DNA of 64,000 nt from Bacillus sp. DNRA2 (lineage in GTDB: Bacteria > Bacillota > Bacilli > Bacillales > Cytobacillaceae): the NCBI RefSeq assembly GCF_012843265.1, contig NZ_JABAIT010000015.1, positions 1 through 64,000 of the forward strand, given 5' to 3'. The translations under genes were made by a program, and so were the position numbers. The notes beneath the pieces are model-generated. The model did not search any database and had not been told where the DNA came from. It saw only the letters and a list, made by a program, of their open reading frames with translations. Numbering within the stretch: position 1 is the stretch's first letter; each line of letters opens with the position of its first letter. This document shows positions 16,619 to 29,900 of the stretch, in pieces.

Positions 16619-17581
16619 TTAAAACCCACCGGCACGTTTTTTTTGTGGTTTAATATGTGTTATTAAGCCGTTATAATCTGTCAAATACAGGTCAATTTCT
16701 GGTTTTTCTTGAATATAGTGATCCTGCATTAGTTGATAGTAGTTAACACGGTTCAATGCGTCGTAAGGCATCATTGGGTATTTCCCGTTAGTTTTATAAA
16801 ACATATAAACAGCCTTCTGAACGATGTCCATAATGGGTGGTATTTGTTTATCTTTTTCCTCAAATATTTCAAAGGTTTCTTTTGACATAAAGAAGGATTT
16901 ATTAGGTATTCCGTTTAAATATGGAGCAAGCTTTCCAAAATCAATACTGTAATCTTCGTTTACTAAAATAGTGCGGCTAATGCCCTTTGGAAGATCGGAT
17001 GAATAATTTTTAACCGCCCGTTGAACATCATAAAGAGTTGCTTCTATTATTGGCCAGACAACATTTTCTGAACTGATCTTCCGTTTGTCCAATTTTTTAA
17101 TATTTTGTTTGGAGAGAATATTAAGGTATTTATACATCATTACATACCCAATTAGGCAGCCAACGACAAGCCCAAACATTAAACCTATTACGGTGAAAGA
17201 TGGGTAGTTGTTTAACCGTTTGTCCATTTGAGCCCCGAGCTCATAACCAGCGAAGATAGAAAGTCCCAATGCAACTGCTCCCATAATATGCACCGATGAT
17301 GTTTTTACTAGAAAATTAATAAATTCCTGGAAGTGTTTTTCTGTGCTTCTATGATCTTTCTTTAAAGGATTATTTAAATCGGCAATGATTTCTTCAGATG
17401 CATTGCAGTCTCTCAGGAACTTATCAATTGTAACTTGTGCCAACTCGGGATCATTTCTAAGAATATAAGCAGTTTTATGAAAAGTTCCTCTCGCGTATTT
17501 AAGATGAACCCATCTAGCTTCTTCCTCAAGGTCAATCTTTTCGACAATCTTACCAAAATCCTTAATAAATACATATTTCAT
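16619..17581 (-). CDS. AtpZ/AtpI-like membrane protein with DUF3939-like C-terminus
   Basis: 320 residues. N-terminal soluble part (1-90), two membrane helices (about 97-114 and 128-151) with a glycine-rich AtpZ/AtpI-like stretch (GYELGAQMDKRLNNYPSFT between them), then a soluble C-terminal domain. That domain (about 170-315) resembles DUF3939 as I recall it (DVQRAVKNYSSDLPKGI, YPMMPYDALNRVNYYQLMQ, TDYNGLITHIKP). AtpI/AtpZ help c-ring assembly and Mg/Ca uptake in ATP synthase operons, so finding such a segment after a- and b-subunit genes is meaningful. The ATG overlaps the b-subunit stop by one base (TAATG). The function of the whole protein is not known. Confidence 0.65.
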   Translation of the reverse strand: MKYVFIKDFGKIVEKIDLEEEARWVHLKYARGTFHKTAYILRNDPELAQVTIDKFLRDCNASEEIIADLNNPLKKDHRSTEKHFQEFINFLVKTSSVHIMGAVALGLSIFAGYELGAQMDKRLNNYPSFTVIGLMFGLVVGCLIGYVMMYKYLNILSKQNIKKLDKRKISSENVVWPIIEATLYDVQRAVKNYSSDLPKGISRTILVNEDYSIDFGKLAPYLNGIPNKSFFMSKETFEIFEEKDKQIPPIMDIVQKAVYMFYKTNGKYPMMPYDALNRVNYYQLMQDHYIQEKPEIDLYLTDYNGLITHIKPQKKRAGGF

Positions 17582-17964
17582 TACGCACCACGCACCCCTT
17601 GCACCTTCTTCTTCTTAGGTCGCCCATCGTCAAATGCTTGTGTGCGGATCATTAAAGCCTCTTTTCTTGCTTCTTTAACAACACTTGCAGCTTCTTCACG
17701 ACCTTTGGCAATGATTTTTAGTGCTTCGAGATTGGCTTGTTCTGTTAATTCTCTTTGTTTCATCATATTGGCTTCGGCATCCATTTTAAAGTCTTGAGCA
17801 AGCTTTAGTTCATTTTCGATGGTGTTACGACGTTTTTCCATAGCTTCAACAACTTTATTAAGCATTTTATTTTTGAGTATAAAAATAAGCACGGTAAATA
17901 AAACTGCTTGATAAATCATCGTACCAACTGAGACCGGCATACCAAAGATTTCAAAATCCCCCAC
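17581..17964 (-). CDS. Truncated F0 subunit b-like protein
   Basis: 127 residues against about 170 for normal Bacillus subunit b. One N-terminal membrane helix (about 12-30) is followed by a charged, Ala-rich coiled-coil (about 33-110, with ANMMKQRELTEQANLEALK) like the b tether. The C-terminal part that dimerises and binds delta is replaced by a short basic tail (DDGRPKKKKVQGVRGA). The start is GTG 17964 with AAGGGGGTG upstream. It lies 13 bases after the a-subunit gene and is coupled to the next gene. As no delta or F1 genes are present, the shortened tether fits a role without a normal F1 head. Confidence 0.75.
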   Translation of the reverse strand: MGDFEIFGMPVSVGTMIYQAVLFTVLIFILKNKMLNKVVEAMEKRRNTIENELKLAQDFKMDAEANMMKQRELTEQANLEALKIIAKGREEAASVVKEARKEALMIRTQAFDDGRPKKKKVQGVRGA

Positions 17965-17977
17965 TTATTACACCCCC

Positions 17978-18817
<840 letters not shown>

Positions 18818-18921
18818 TTATTATACATTAATAGAATAGGTATTAGGCACTAGAATTGTGATAATAAAATGAAGATTCAGAATAATTTCCTTAATACTGT
18901 GTCAATAGGGATATTTCAATA

Positions 18922-18960
18922 GGACCTGATAGTTAACTAAGAAAATAGTTAGACAGGTCC
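18922..18960. terminator. Hairpin downstream of the ASCH gene
   Basis: GGACCTG pairs with CAGGTCC, and an inner TAACTA with TAGTTA, giving an interrupted stem of 13 base pairs. It lies about 50 bases after the ASCH stop (minus strand) and upstream of the F0 cassette, so it probably separates the two units. Confidence 0.6.
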
Positions 18961-19008
18961 ATTATTACCTTATGGCTATTTATACTGGGAAAGTGAATGA
19001 TTTGAGCG

Positions 19009-19359
19009 TTATTTGCTTATTTCCCTGAATTCATGGACCCAGACGCGCATCGTTGGTAGCCACGGCATCCCGGGATGATACGATAAAATAGCTTGTTTAT
19101 ATTCTTCTAAAGTTTCAAATCCCTCTTGTTTAGCATGTTCATTATTCATATCCCCTAAAGCCTGTGAGTAGACGCGTTCAACAATAAAACTTTTTTCAGA
19201 TAGATTCATTATTTCACCAATATCAGCATATCGACCATTTCGTCTTGTAGCAGTTTTTTTACCTTGAATGACTTTCTTAATATCCTCTGGTTTTGTTACT
19301 AGTCGGTCAATAGTGCAAGTTTTTGGCGGTAAGTCTTCATGCATTTTTTGCTGAGTCAT
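19009..19359 (-). CDS. ASCH-domain protein
   Basis: 116 residues. The ASCH motif (Gly-x-Lys-x-x-x-x-Arg) is visible as IQGKKTATRRNGRYADIGE (about 32-50), followed by a beta-strand pattern and MRVWVHEFRE near the C-terminus. ASCH proteins have a PUA-like fold and are thought to bind RNA or act on modified nucleosides; E. coli YqfB is an N4-acetylcytidine amidohydrolase. The frame extends upstream to 19422, but ATG 19359 follows GGGGGGCTTAGGA and starts the conserved part. A 133-bp repeat lies upstream. Confidence 0.65.
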   Translation of the reverse strand: MTQQKMHEDLPPKTCTIDRLVTKPEDIKKVIQGKKTATRRNGRYADIGEIMNLSEKSFIVERVYSQALGDMNNEHAKQEGFETLEEYKQAILSYHPGMPWLPTMRVWVHEFREISK

Positions 19360-19500
19360 AATCCTAAGCCCCCCATTAAAAATATTTACTAGGATTGACA
19401 GGATTATTGGTCGATATACCATGACTTATATGTTAGGAGATGATAGCTGAATAACGAAGGGGATTTGTTGGATGCAAAAATTTTTTCTTTATATGGGGAC

Positions 19501-19633
19501 TGTTGATTTCCGTTCCAGGCGCTTCGCTTTCCGCGGGGCGGGCGGTGAGCCTCCTCGTCGCTAATGCTCCTGCGGGGTCTCACCTGTCCCGCTGCTCCCG
19601 CAGGAGTCTTCGCGCCTTCCACTCCAATCAACA
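19501..19633 (+). repeat. 133-bp GC-rich dispersed repeat, copy 2
   Basis: Same ends (TGTTGATT...AATCAACA), orientation and length as copy 1. The difference is concentrated in the middle: the GGCGCTTTAGCGCC hairpin of copies 1 and 3 is replaced by a CGTCGCTAATGCTCC-type sequence. With the terminator next to it, it fills the 349-base gap before the GGDEF-EAL gene. Confidence 0.85.
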
Positions 19634-19676
19634 GGTGTTAAAACTAATTTACACACCATCCCTCTATTGTCTAAAA

Positions 19677-19713
19677 TCAAAGGCTGACTTCTATTTGAGT
19701 CAGCCTTTTTATA
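19677..19713. terminator. Terminator of the SBP/GGDEF-EAL operon
   Basis: AAAGGCTGACT pairs with AGTCAGCCTTT (about 19678-19709) around TCTATTTG. The A-run on the left is a T-tract for the minus-strand operon. Confidence 0.85.
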
Positions 19714-22240
19714 GTGCATTTAGTGAAATGATTGGTGAATCTATTTGCCATTTTTTTGCTTCTAGCTGAATGCTATTGTACTTCGACTGAAATTCTGCTG
19801 CTGGCAAAGGTTTACTAAAATAATAGCCTTGAATTTCATCACAGCGCTGTTGTTGTAAGTATATAACCTGCTCAACGGTTTCAACTCCCTCAGCAGTCAC
19901 ACTAAGTTGAAGATTCTGAGCCATCGTAATAATGGTTGATACGAGTGCTTTACTGTTTGGATCCTTTGTCATTTCCCGAATAAATGATTGATCAATTTTT
20001 ACACGGTCTATAGGCAATCTTCGAATGTAGCTAAGTGAGCTGAAGCCGGTGCCAAAGTCATCAACACTAATCTTAACACCCAGTTGCTTTAGTTTATTTA
20101 GAATTTCAAGTGAGCGTTCAATATCCATTGTCATACTTTCAGTAATTTCCAATTCAATTAAATCCGGTTGAATACCAGATTCTTTAATGATCGAAGCAAC
20201 AGTTGCATGCAAATTGGATTGGAGCAATTGGCGAGTTGATAGGTTAACAGATATCTTTATTGGTGGCATTCCGTTTTTTTGCCATGCCACACATTGATTG
20301 CATGCTTCTCGTAATACATACTCACCAATCGGGACTATTAGCCCGGTTTCTTCTGCAAATGGGATGAACTCTCCTGGCGGGACGAGCCCTTTATGTGGAC
20401 TCAACCAACGTACTAAAGCTTCTAATCCGGTAATTGAACCTGTTTTAAGGTTTATTTTCGGCTGATAGTAGACAACGAATTCCTTTTTCTCTAAGGCTTT
20501 GCGGAGGTCGTTCTCAAGCACCAGCTGATTAACTGATTGGTCATTTTGATTCTCATAAATAGCATAACTCTTTTTACCATGCTCTTTGACGCGATACATA
20601 GCTCGGTCAGCATTTTTTATTAATCTTTCTGCATCAAGGCCATCTGTTGGATAAAAGGCGATACCGATACTAGCTGATACAGGTATTTCGTATTCTTTAA
20701 TATGAAAAGGGGTTTCAAACATTTTAATGATTTTCTCAACTATTTGGATTGCCTCTTCACGGCAGTTGATTCTTGGGAGAAGGATCGAAAACTCATCCCC
20801 TCCAAACCGCGTTACAGTGTCATCTGCTCCTATTGTTCTTTCGAGCTTGTTTCCAACCTGTTTTAATAAAATATCGCCATTGGCATGACCCAAAGTATCA
20901 TTAATTAGCTTAAACCTGTCTAGGTCAAGGAAAATAACAGCAAATATCGAATTGGGCTTTTTCTTTGACTTTTCAATAGTTGCATTTAAGCGGGTTTTAA
21001 ATAAGCGATAATTTGCTAGGCCTGTCAAATAGTCATGGTAGGCAGAATATTGAAGCGATTCATACGCCTCAATTCTATCTATCGCGAGCGCTATTTGACT
21101 TGTGTAAGATGAAAGTGTCTCAACCATTTTCTCGGAAAAAAAGCCAGGACTCTTACTAGATACATTTAACGTTCCGATCGGTTTGTTTTTTGCAATAATT
21201 GGGAGAATTAACAGCGAGTGCATCCCGTCACTTAATAATTTTTTTCCAAAATAAGACAAATGCACTTCTTCTAGATTATTTTGAATGTAGATTTGCTCAG
21301 TATTAATAACTTTATGTATCGCGGTCGTTTCTTCGTCTAGCTCTACCGTTGTAACTTCATGATTTTGATTCAGTTCATGAAGGAATACGCGCTCCTGTTT
21401 ACTCAGGATTGCTATAGAAATTTGGCTCGCATTACTCTGATGTTTAATACTTAATAAGATGTTTTTTAGTAATTCAATTCTGTCAATATTATCACTTAGA
21501 ACAGTGGTGGAAATTTTTTGAAGTACTTCTAGTGTCGAAACCTTTTCTGATAAATCCTTCGTTGCCTTGTCGATTTCTTCAACTAATATTTTTTCGTGAT
21601 TTTGGATCGTTTTGGTCATGTTATTAAAAGCAATAGCTAATTGTTTTATTTCGAAGATCTTATCCTCTTCAACTGCCACTTGGCGATTTCCAGCAATCAT
21701 TTGATGGGTGGCAAGAATGAGCCTATTTATCGGTAATGCCAACCTTCGTGTAATTAAATAAGAGATGAAGAGTGACATAATGGATGTAGCTATCGTAATT
21801 AGAATGAAATCTTTATATAGCTCTTGCTGTTTTTCTTGAAGTGTGTCTGTTTTAAGCGCGATTTCCACTTCGCCAACATTTTCTTGGAAGTACTCTAATG
21901 GTACCTTTTCAACGATGACTTTTTCCTTATCAATGGTGGTATTTCCTTTTTGGATAATCGTTTTTCCACCAATATCTTTGATTCTTACATAAGTGATATT
22001 TGGTTCACTCAGTAAAGAATAGGCCAGTGGCGTAATTTGCGAATAGTCCTCTTTAAGCATATAGAGTCCGATAGCTGAATTTAGGGTATTCGCTGCAGTC
22101 GATCCCTCATTTTTTAAGGCTTTTTCAAGTTGGGATGATTCTTGAAACAGATTGATGGCACTAAAAGAAATGATTCCGGATAAAACCAGACTGTTGATGG
22201 CTAACCAAAATCGGAAGGCTAATTTATTGTGCCAGGTCAT
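19709..22240 (-). CDS. Membrane GGDEF-EAL c-di-GMP enzyme with sensor, HAMP and GAF domains
   Basis: 843 residues: TM1 (about 9-30), extracytoplasmic sensor (31-140), TM2 (about 142-165), HAMP (165-218), coiled coil, GAF (about 250-395), GGDEF (about 410-570) and EAL (about 590-830). The diguanylate cyclase signature is intact ([11 protein letters not shown]). The phosphodiesterase residues also look intact ([37 protein letters not shown]). So the protein may make or degrade c-di-GMP, possibly depending on signal. Its start lies 17 bases inside the upstream binding-protein gene, with GAGGAGG inside that gene, so the two are translationally coupled. Confidence 0.9.
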   Translation of the reverse strand: MTWHNKLAFRFWLAINSLVLSGIISFSAINLFQESSQLEKALKNEGSTAANTLNSAIGLYMLKEDYSQITPLAYSLLSEPNITYVRIKDIGGKTIIQKGNTTIDKEKVIVEKVPLEYFQENVGEVEIALKTDTLQEKQQELYKDFILITIATSIMSLFISYLITRRLALPINRLILATHQMIAGNRQVAVEEDKIFEIKQLAIAFNNMTKTIQNHEKILVEEIDKATKDLSEKVSTLEVLQKISTTVLSDNIDRIELLKNILLSIKHQSNASQISIAILSKQERVFLHELNQNHEVTTVELDEETTAIHKVINTEQIYIQNNLEEVHLSYFGKKLLSDGMHSLLILPIIAKNKPIGTLNVSSKSPGFFSEKMVETLSSYTSQIALAIDRIEAYESLQYSAYHDYLTGLANYRLFKTRLNATIEKSKKKPNSIFAVIFLDLDRFKLINDTLGHANGDILLKQVGNKLERTIGADDTVTRFGGDEFSILLPRINCREEAIQIVEKIIKMFETPFHIKEYEIPVSASIGIAFYPTDGLDAERLIKNADRAMYRVKEHGKKSYAIYENQNDQSVNQLVLENDLRKALEKKEFVVYYQPKINLKTGSITGLEALVRWLSPHKGLVPPGEFIPFAEETGLIVPIGEYVLREACNQCVAWQKNGMPPIKISVNLSTRQLLQSNLHATVASIIKESGIQPDLIELEITESMTMDIERSLEILNKLKQLGVKISVDDFGTGFSSLSYIRRLPIDRVKIDQSFIREMTKDPNSKALVSTIITMAQNLQLSVTAEGVETVEQVIYLQQQRCDEIQGYYFSKPLPAAEFQSKYNSIQLEAKKWQIDSPIISLNAL

Positions 22241-23645
22241 TGTTTTTAACCTCCTCTAGTTGCCTTAACCATTGCTGATAGTGGGCGGACTGCTCATTGC
22301 GCCCTACACGATCGGTAATTTCCTCCCATTCTTCCGCTGTTTTTTCTAGTGCTTGTTTCGCGGTTAATTTATGAAGTAGGGCAAAGGCGATATTATCATC
22401 TAGGACTTGCATGTATTCCCATCCGCTCGGGATCATCATATCTGCATTTGGATTTTTTAAACTATCTTTTACTGTTGATAATAATCTTTCATTGAGCTTT
22501 TCATTTGGGAATGCCCCTTTTCCACCAGTTGTGAAATGACTGTATCGAAATGGGTCATTTATCGTCTCTAGGCTTGAGATCGCTTCTTGACTTACTTTCT
22601 TTGAGGTGATGTACGAAATAACATCCCAAGCTTTTTCAGCTTTTGTAGATTTCTTTGAAATCGATAAAACGCGTCCAATCCATATTCCGCCTCGTGGGTT
22701 ATTCGGATTCGCTGTGGGAACTAATGTCCATCCAACCTTATCCTGAACAGTTGAACCCCATTTCTCCGTATCATATGAAAAACGACCTGTATCACTCCAT
22801 TGAACTGTCATCGCAATTTCGCCATGTAAAAAAGCGTTATTTAAATCAATCCAGTCATACATCGAATTAGGCGGAGTTGAGCCACTGTCGTTTAGATCAA
22901 TCAATTCCTGTAAAGCTTGAATCCCCTCGTGAGTTGTAATTAACGGTTTCATATGCTCATCAAAATATCGTCCACCCATGGATGTGAATCGTTCTGCAAA
23001 CCAGATGTAGCGTTTTGCTTCACCACCAAATATGGCTGTCCCATATAGGTCAATTTCGCCGTCCTTGTCTGTATCCTTTGTAAGAAATTTAGCAATTTGG
23101 TCATATTCCTCCCATGTCTCTGGAGGGGTTAATTCATTTCCGTACGTTTTTTTGTACTCTTCATTATATTTTTTAAAAATATCCTTTCGATAAAATAACA
23201 AATGGGTATCGCCGTCATAAACCATACCATAATCATGATTATTAAATTTCATATAAAGGTTGCGATACACTGGAAGAATATCGTCAATATCTTTTGTGCT
23301 TTTTATGTAGTCATCTAACGGGAGGAGCATGTCTCTTGTAACATATTCCGGTATTTTCCCTGGGAATAGAATGTAAATATCATATGTTTTTTTACTTGCA
23401 AATAAAAAATCTTCAAGATTGTCATTTAAGCGGCTTGGATAATGGTACTCAAGCTTAACGCCAAATTTCTCTTTAATGTTTTCTTCTTCTTTTTTAAACA
23501 AAGCAATCGAATCCTCAGAATCGGCAATGATGCTAATTGTGGATAATTTTTCAGTGGAGTCTTTTTTATTGTTAGCTGTATCATCAGATGAACAACTTGC
23601 TAGAAAGATGGTTAGCAGGATTAGAAATATTATTCTACTCTTCAT
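22224..23645 (-). CDS. Extracellular solute-binding lipoprotein (sugar-type, family 1)
   Basis: 473 residues. A lipoprotein signal peptide ends in FLASCSS (lipid-modified Cys about 19). The rest has the family 1 binding-protein pattern of carbohydrate ABC transporters ([14 protein letters not shown], then [21 protein letters not shown]). An in-frame ATG at 23663 exists, but ATG 23645 gives a clean signal peptide. No ABC permease or ATPase genes lie nearby. It overlaps the GGDEF-EAL gene, so I infer that it hands ligand information to that sensor rather than importing a solute. The ligand is unknown. Confidence 0.8.
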   Translation of the reverse strand: MKSRIIFLILLTIFLASCSSDDTANNKKDSTEKLSTISIIADSEDSIALFKKEEENIKEKFGVKLEYHYPSRLNDNLEDFLFASKKTYDIYILFPGKIPEYVTRDMLLPLDDYIKSTKDIDDILPVYRNLYMKFNNHDYGMVYDGDTHLLFYRKDIFKKYNEEYKKTYGNELTPPETWEEYDQIAKFLTKDTDKDGEIDLYGTAIFGGEAKRYIWFAERFTSMGGRYFDEHMKPLITTHEGIQALQELIDLNDSGSTPPNSMYDWIDLNNAFLHGEIAMTVQWSDTGRFSYDTEKWGSTVQDKVGWTLVPTANPNNPRGGIWIGRVLSISKKSTKAEKAWDVISYITSKKVSQEAISSLETINDPFRYSHFTTGGKGAFPNEKLNERLLSTVKDSLKNPNADMMIPSGWEYMQVLDDNIAFALLHKLTAKQALEKTAEEWEEITDRVGRNEQSAHYQQWLRQLEEVKNNDLAQ

Positions 23646-23694
23646 AATAAAGTCTACCCCCATATTCGTCCTAGGTCTATTATATCAATTAAAC

Positions 23695-23737
23695 CTTGTC
23701 AAGTACTGAAGTCACATACTTGTCAAAAAAATGACAA
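23695..23737. repeat. Direct and inverted TTGTCA repeats between divergent operons
   Basis: CTTGTCAA occurs at 23695-23702 and again at 23719-23726. The second copy forms the inverted repeat TTGTCA-N6-TGACAA (23720-23737). It lies between the SBP/c-di-GMP operon and the glucan synthase gene and could be an operator shared by both. Confidence 0.4.
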
Positions 23738-23900
23738 AATTATTAATATTATTCCCTTATATTATTTCGGTGTTTTAATTTGAGCGTTTACTGTTTCCCT
23801 TTTTAGCTTTTTTGTTCAATCGTGCATATTTTTTGAACAGAATGGGAAAATTTTATCAGTATACACAATTACCGTTAATAGATATTTGGGGGAAATATTG

Positions 23901-26900
23901 ATGATTTTGAACAAAGAACAGCTAAGAGAAGAGGCACATAATACGGCGTTAAGTCATGACCCGTTTTTGCGCCGCAAGCCTTCATCCCAATTTTGGCGAG
24001 CGAATGAATCCGACCTTGAAAATCTACGAAGCTTTGTGAAAGATTTACGTGAAAATCGTTCCTCTTGTGCTCAACCAGCAGAAGAGTGGCTATTGGATAA
24101 TGCGGAATTTTTAGAAGAACAGGTATTAGTTGTTAGTCAACAGCTTACAAAAGGATTCGTAAACGCCTTACCCCATTTAAGCAAAACTGGGGAATCAAGG
24201 GTTTTTTCTATTTGTATCGATTATCTTAATCACAATGATGGGAATCTGCATAAAGATTCATTTATCTCCTATTTACAGGCATATCAAGAAGTATCTGTTT
24301 TATCGATTGCTGAAGTATGGTCTTTGCCATTAATTATGAGAGTAGCATTGATTCGCCGTTTGTCAGGAACCATGAGTACCATTAAGGAACGGCGTGATGT
24401 ATGCAAGCTCGTCGAGCAGTTATTGTCAGATATTGAAACATCTGAATTAACACCTGAAAAGCTTAAACAGGTTCTGGAGAATGCAGGACAAGAGATGCCT
24501 CTATCAGGTCCAATGATTGTCCATTTGGTAAAGCATCTCCGTGAACGAGCTGATTACTCGGCGACTGTTGGTGAATGGTTAATTTGTAAGCTGGAAAATG
24601 GTCCGGAAAGCTTGGATCACATTTTATCTTATGAGTATCAGCTTCAGGCTTCGTTCCAAGTGACGACTGGGAATCTTATTACCAGCATGAGAAGACTCTC
24701 TCGCTGGGATTGGGACGAAACCTTCGAGAAAGTCTGTATGGTCGAGCAAACACTGCGTAGTGAAAAAAGCGGTATATACGAAAAACTTGATTTCTCGAGC
24801 AGAAATAATTTACGAAAAAAAGTTGAAGTACTTGGACGCCGATTCAGGCTACCAGAAAATTTAGTAGCAACTGAAGCAGTTGAGCTTGCGGAGCAATATG
24901 TAAAGGTCTGTGCGGAAAATAATAGTGAGATAAATGAGCGGAAGTCGTTTGTTGCCTATTATTTGCTGGATGCTGAAGGAATTTCATTATTGCGTGAAGC
25001 ATTAAAAAAATGCGGTAAACCTCGTGTCTTACCGGAATCGGGCTTATTCCGCAGGGCGACCGGAACCTATTTTAATACTTTGGCGGTATTTACAGTTATT
25101 TCACTTGTTGGATTTTTGGTGTGGATGGGCTGGAATTACCTCTTTAATCCGTTAGACATTGTGGTATTGGTAATTATTTTGCTAATTCCGGCTCTGGAAT
25201 GGGCTGTTACCGCGACCCATTGGGTAATTGAAAGAGTTAAGCATCCAATGCCTTTACTTAGATTTGATTTCTCTAAAGGGATTCCAGAGGATGCCAAGAC
25301 AATGGTAGTGATACCCGTTATATGGTCATCGTTGGAAGAGGTAAGTGAGGTAATCGATCGTCTCGAATTGCATTACCTTGCCAATCGTGATCCTCATATT
25401 CATTTTGCAGTCCTAGGTGATTTTAAGGATGCAGCAACAGAAACTGACATTGAAGATGAGCGCATTTTTGCTACAGCAAACAAAGGGATTTCTCGATTAC
25501 GCAGAACATATCCAGAAACGACCTTTCATCTATTTCAACGGAAACGATTTTATAATGAACATGAAGGAGTATGGATGGGATGGGAGCGTAAACGCGGCAA
25601 ATTAGTTGAGTTTGTTGAATTGATAAAAGGCAACAAGAATACAAGTTTCTATAAGGTAGAGGACTTGCAGTTACTACAACAGATTCGTTATATTATTACG
25701 CTCGATTCTGATACCCAATTGCCGTATGAGAGTGCACAAAGAATGATAGGTACTCTTCATTTACCATATAATCGTCCAAAATTAAACGAAACTAAAACTA
25801 GGGTCATTGAGGGCTATGGAGTATTTCAGCCAAGGGTTGGTATCAGTCATGAGTCAGCAATGAAGTCTCGTTTCGCTAGTCTTTGGTCTTCTGAACCTGG
25901 GATTGACCCATATGCTTTTGCCATATCTGATCCGTATCAGGATGGCCTAGAGCAAGGGATATTTACAGGTAAAGGGATTTTTGACGTTAATGCTTTTTCA
26001 CAGGTACTTTGTGAGCGGATTCCTGACAATCGGGTACTAAGTCATGATTTACTTGAAGGGGGATTCTTGAGGGCAGGATTGTTATCTGATATTGAATTAA
26101 TTGATAGTCATCCTGCTAAATTCAATACATATCAGAGACGCCAGCATCGCTGGATTCGGGGTGATTGGCAGCTACTTATCTGGTTATTACCAAAGTCTTC
26201 AAATAGACGGGGAGAACTCTTACCTGTTGATTTGTCTGTATTAACTCGTTGGCAAATTATTGATAATTTGCGTCGGAGCTTGCTATTGCCAGCATTACTA
26301 ACGATTCTTCTATTAGCCATTACGATTTTACCTGGGTCGCCATTACGATGGATCGCTTTAATATCAGCGACATTATTTCTCCCGGTGATCCGTCAGTTAT
26401 TTACAGTCAGTACCCTGATTCGAAGTCCAAAAAGTATCTGGAATACTTTTGCTCAAGTTCTTGTCACTTTGGTAACATTGCCATTTCAAGTAGTTCTGCA
26501 CATGGATGGGATTTTTAGAGCATTGTATCGTTTGATATTTTCTAAAAAACGCTTGCTAGAATGGGTTTCTTCGAGTGAGGAAGACCGAAATAGTAAACAG
26601 AGCGGCTCTGCTGTCATGTTCGGAATGCTAGGCGGCTACATTCTGATTGGATTATTCTTTTTAGCAGCCATATTGAATCAAAGCATCGGAGTTAAAGTTA
26701 TTGGCTTTATTTTAACAACGGTATGGCTTTTGGCTCCGTTTATTATTCATTGGCTTAATCAGGAGCTAAAACAGGAGAAGCTTAGTTTCTCAAAACAGGA
26801 AGAAGATGAGTTGCGGGAACTTGCTCAGCATATTTGGTCATTTTATGAAAAGTACGTATCAGAAGAAGATAATTGGCTTCCTCCCGATAACGTACAAATG

Positions 26901-29900
26901 GAGCCATCGAATGGAGTAGCGCATAGAACCTCACCGACAAACATCGGTTTGTATTTAACTTGTGCTCTAGCTGCACGTGATTTTGAGTTTATAGATACTG
27001 AGGGATTAATCGTTCGTATAGAGCGGACGATGAATACAATTGAACGTCTCGAGAAGTGGGAAGGTCATCTTCTTAATTGGTATGATACAGTCACGCTATA
27101 CCCTCTCTCTCCAAAGTATGTTTCCACAGTGGATTCAGGAAATCTAGTTGGAGCTTTGATTACTGTAAAAGAGGGGTTAGCGGAATGGCTTGAGACTTAT
27201 GGTGAGATGGATAAACCAATTAATCGACGTGGAGAAGATCGTGATGCACTGAAAATTGCCTTTTCTGAGGAGCTTACCCCTTTAGCATCTGGAAAGGTAG
27301 TTGGCGGACGGAATGAGCTGGAAAATTGGAAAGAACGGGGAAGTCAATTGCTGGATCGAATTGAAAAAATAATTCAAGCAACTGACTTTAAACCGCTATA
27401 TAATCACAGCTCGAAACTGTTTTCGCTAGGATATCATGTTGAGCGCCATGAACTAGATGAGGTCCTATACGATTTAATGGCTTCAGAAGCAAGAATTGCT
27501 AGCTATGTTGCGATTGCGTTAGGACAAGTCTCTGTTTCGCATTGGAATACTTTGGGTAGGACGATGACGAAAGTTAGTGGTAATCCAGTATTACTCTCTT
27601 GGTCAGGTACCATGTTTGAATTTTTGATGCCATGGTTGATAACAAAGACGTACCAAAACACACTTTGGGAAACAACTTATCGTGCAGTTGTTCAAAGGCA
27701 AATTGACTATGCCAGGGAGCGGGAAGTTCCATTTGGTATATCGGAATCAGGCTACTATGCATTTGATTTTCAAATGAACTATCAATATAGGGCTTTTGGT
27801 GTTCCTGGCTTAGGCTTTAAGCGTGGACTTGAAGAGGATTTGGTCATTGCCCCGTATGCTACGATTATGGCATTGCCATTTGCGAAGGAAGAGGCGCTTA
27901 GTGCTTTAAAGAAAATTGAGAAACTTGATGGTCGTGGTGAATATGGATTTTACGAAGCAATGGATTTTACACCAAAACGTCTGCCTAAAAATAAGCAGCA
28001 CGTTGTCATCCACAGCTTTATGGCTCACCATCAAGGAATGAGTTTGTTAACACTAGCCAATGTACTGCTACCAAGAACGATGATTGATCGTTTTCATCGC
28101 AATAAACAAGTTCGCGCTGCTGAACTCCTATTGCAGGAAAGAGTTCCAAAAAAACCAAAATATATTAAGCATCCTGCATTAAGCAGGGTACATGAACCGT
28201 ATTCAAAATTAGATCGGGATCAAGCAACTGTGAGAGAGTATGTTTCACCTCACACAAAAGTTCCAGAAGTTTGTGTTTTATCAAACAGTTCATTTACCTC
28301 GGTTGTGACGACTTCTGGGAGTGGCCTTATGCAATACAAAGGCTTATCTGTATCAAGATGGCGCGAGGATCCAATTCTGGATTCTTGGGGTAACTATATT
28401 TATATTCGCGACATTTCAACAGACAAGCTTTGGTCTCCATCTTATCAGCCTTGCCAAGTTGAATCTTCAGAACAGCGGGTACAATTTGGATTGGATCATG
28501 CCTCTTTTATGAGAGTTGATGGTGATATTAAAACGTGTATGGAAATTTGTGTATCAGCAGATTGGAATGCAGAGGTTCGACGAATTTCGTTGACAAATAC
28601 AGGCTCTGAACCGAAGGTGTTGGAGATTACTTCATTTGTAGAACTGGCATTAGCTAATCCTATTGCTGATGTTGCCCATACTGCTTTCAGCAAATTATTT
28701 ATACGGACTTCATTTGATGCTGACTCGGGTTGTCTTGTAGCAGGGAGAAGACCTAGAGAAGAAAAAGACCAAGTTTTATGGTCTGCACATTCTCTAATTG
28801 TTGAAGGAGATACGCTTGGAACGATTGAATACGAAACGGACCGTTCTAGTTTTATTGGGCGAGGGTATCGACTTTCTGAGCCAAAAGGTATTAGAACAAG
28901 GCTTCGAGGAAGGGTTGGTTCAGTAGCAGATCCAGCATTTGTAATGAGACGCCGAGTTAGCATCAAGCCGGGAGGATCTGTTCAGCTTGCAGCAGTAACT
29001 TCAGTAAGTGAATTGCGAGAGGATGCAATTGATATTGTTCGTCGTTTTACACCGGATAGAGCAGTGGAAAGAGCATTCCAATTAGCCTGGAATCGCGGGC
29101 AGATAGAGCTTCGCAATTTGCAATTATCAAACCGAGCTGCTTCCGATTTTCAAACCTTGGCTGGAAGAGTGTTATATACTCCTCCATTTAAACAGGAGCG
29201 TATGCAAAGTATCATGGCAAATAGGAAAGGTCAGCCAGGTCTTTGGAGTTTTGGAGTTTCTGGAGATCGTCCGATTGTTATAGTCACGATTGAGAATCGA
29301 AGTCATATGCCATTTGTTCTGAAAATGTTAACCGGTCACGAATATTTACGGAGGCTGGGATTGCTGTTTGACTTAGTGTTTCTTAATGAGTCCGAAGAAG
29401 GCTATTATCAAAACCTGCAGGATGCGCTTCAGCAGGCCGCAGAGCATGGTGTTGATCGCTTTGGAGCAGGAATGTCTGGAGTTTATGTTGTCCCGGCTAA
29501 TCGTTTAACGAAAGATGATAAGAATTTGCTTAGAGCAGTTGCTCGACTCGAATTTCGAGCAGGAGGACCTAGCATTTCCGCACAAATGCGTCTGCCGAAG
29601 AAAGAAATGGAGCTTCCTTTACCTGAGCCTTTCATTCCAAACCTGTCGGAACGAAAACATTATCAGCAGTCCGGGTTATCATTACTTGATGAAACGAAGG
29701 ATTGGCTATATTTTAACGGGTGGGGTGGTTTTTCTTCTGATGGTAAGGAATATCGAATTATTATTAGAAATGGAAATCAATTGCCAGCACCTTGGGTTAA
29801 TGTCCTTGCCAATAAACGATTTGGTTGCATAATCTCAGAGTTGGGCACCGGCTACACATGGTGGCGAAACAGTCGCGAATGTAAGGTGACACCGTGGTCG

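Noticed and set aside
16402-16666. Short ORFs inside the 133-bp repeat copies
   Set aside because: They exist only because the repeat is GC-rich; the same frames recur in the copies at 19501 and 58527 without ribosome binding sites or family similarity.
28496-28966. 156-codon ORF opposite the glucan synthase gene
   Set aside because: It lies fully inside a well-supported gene on the other strand and its protein shows no domain; it mirrors the codons of that gene.
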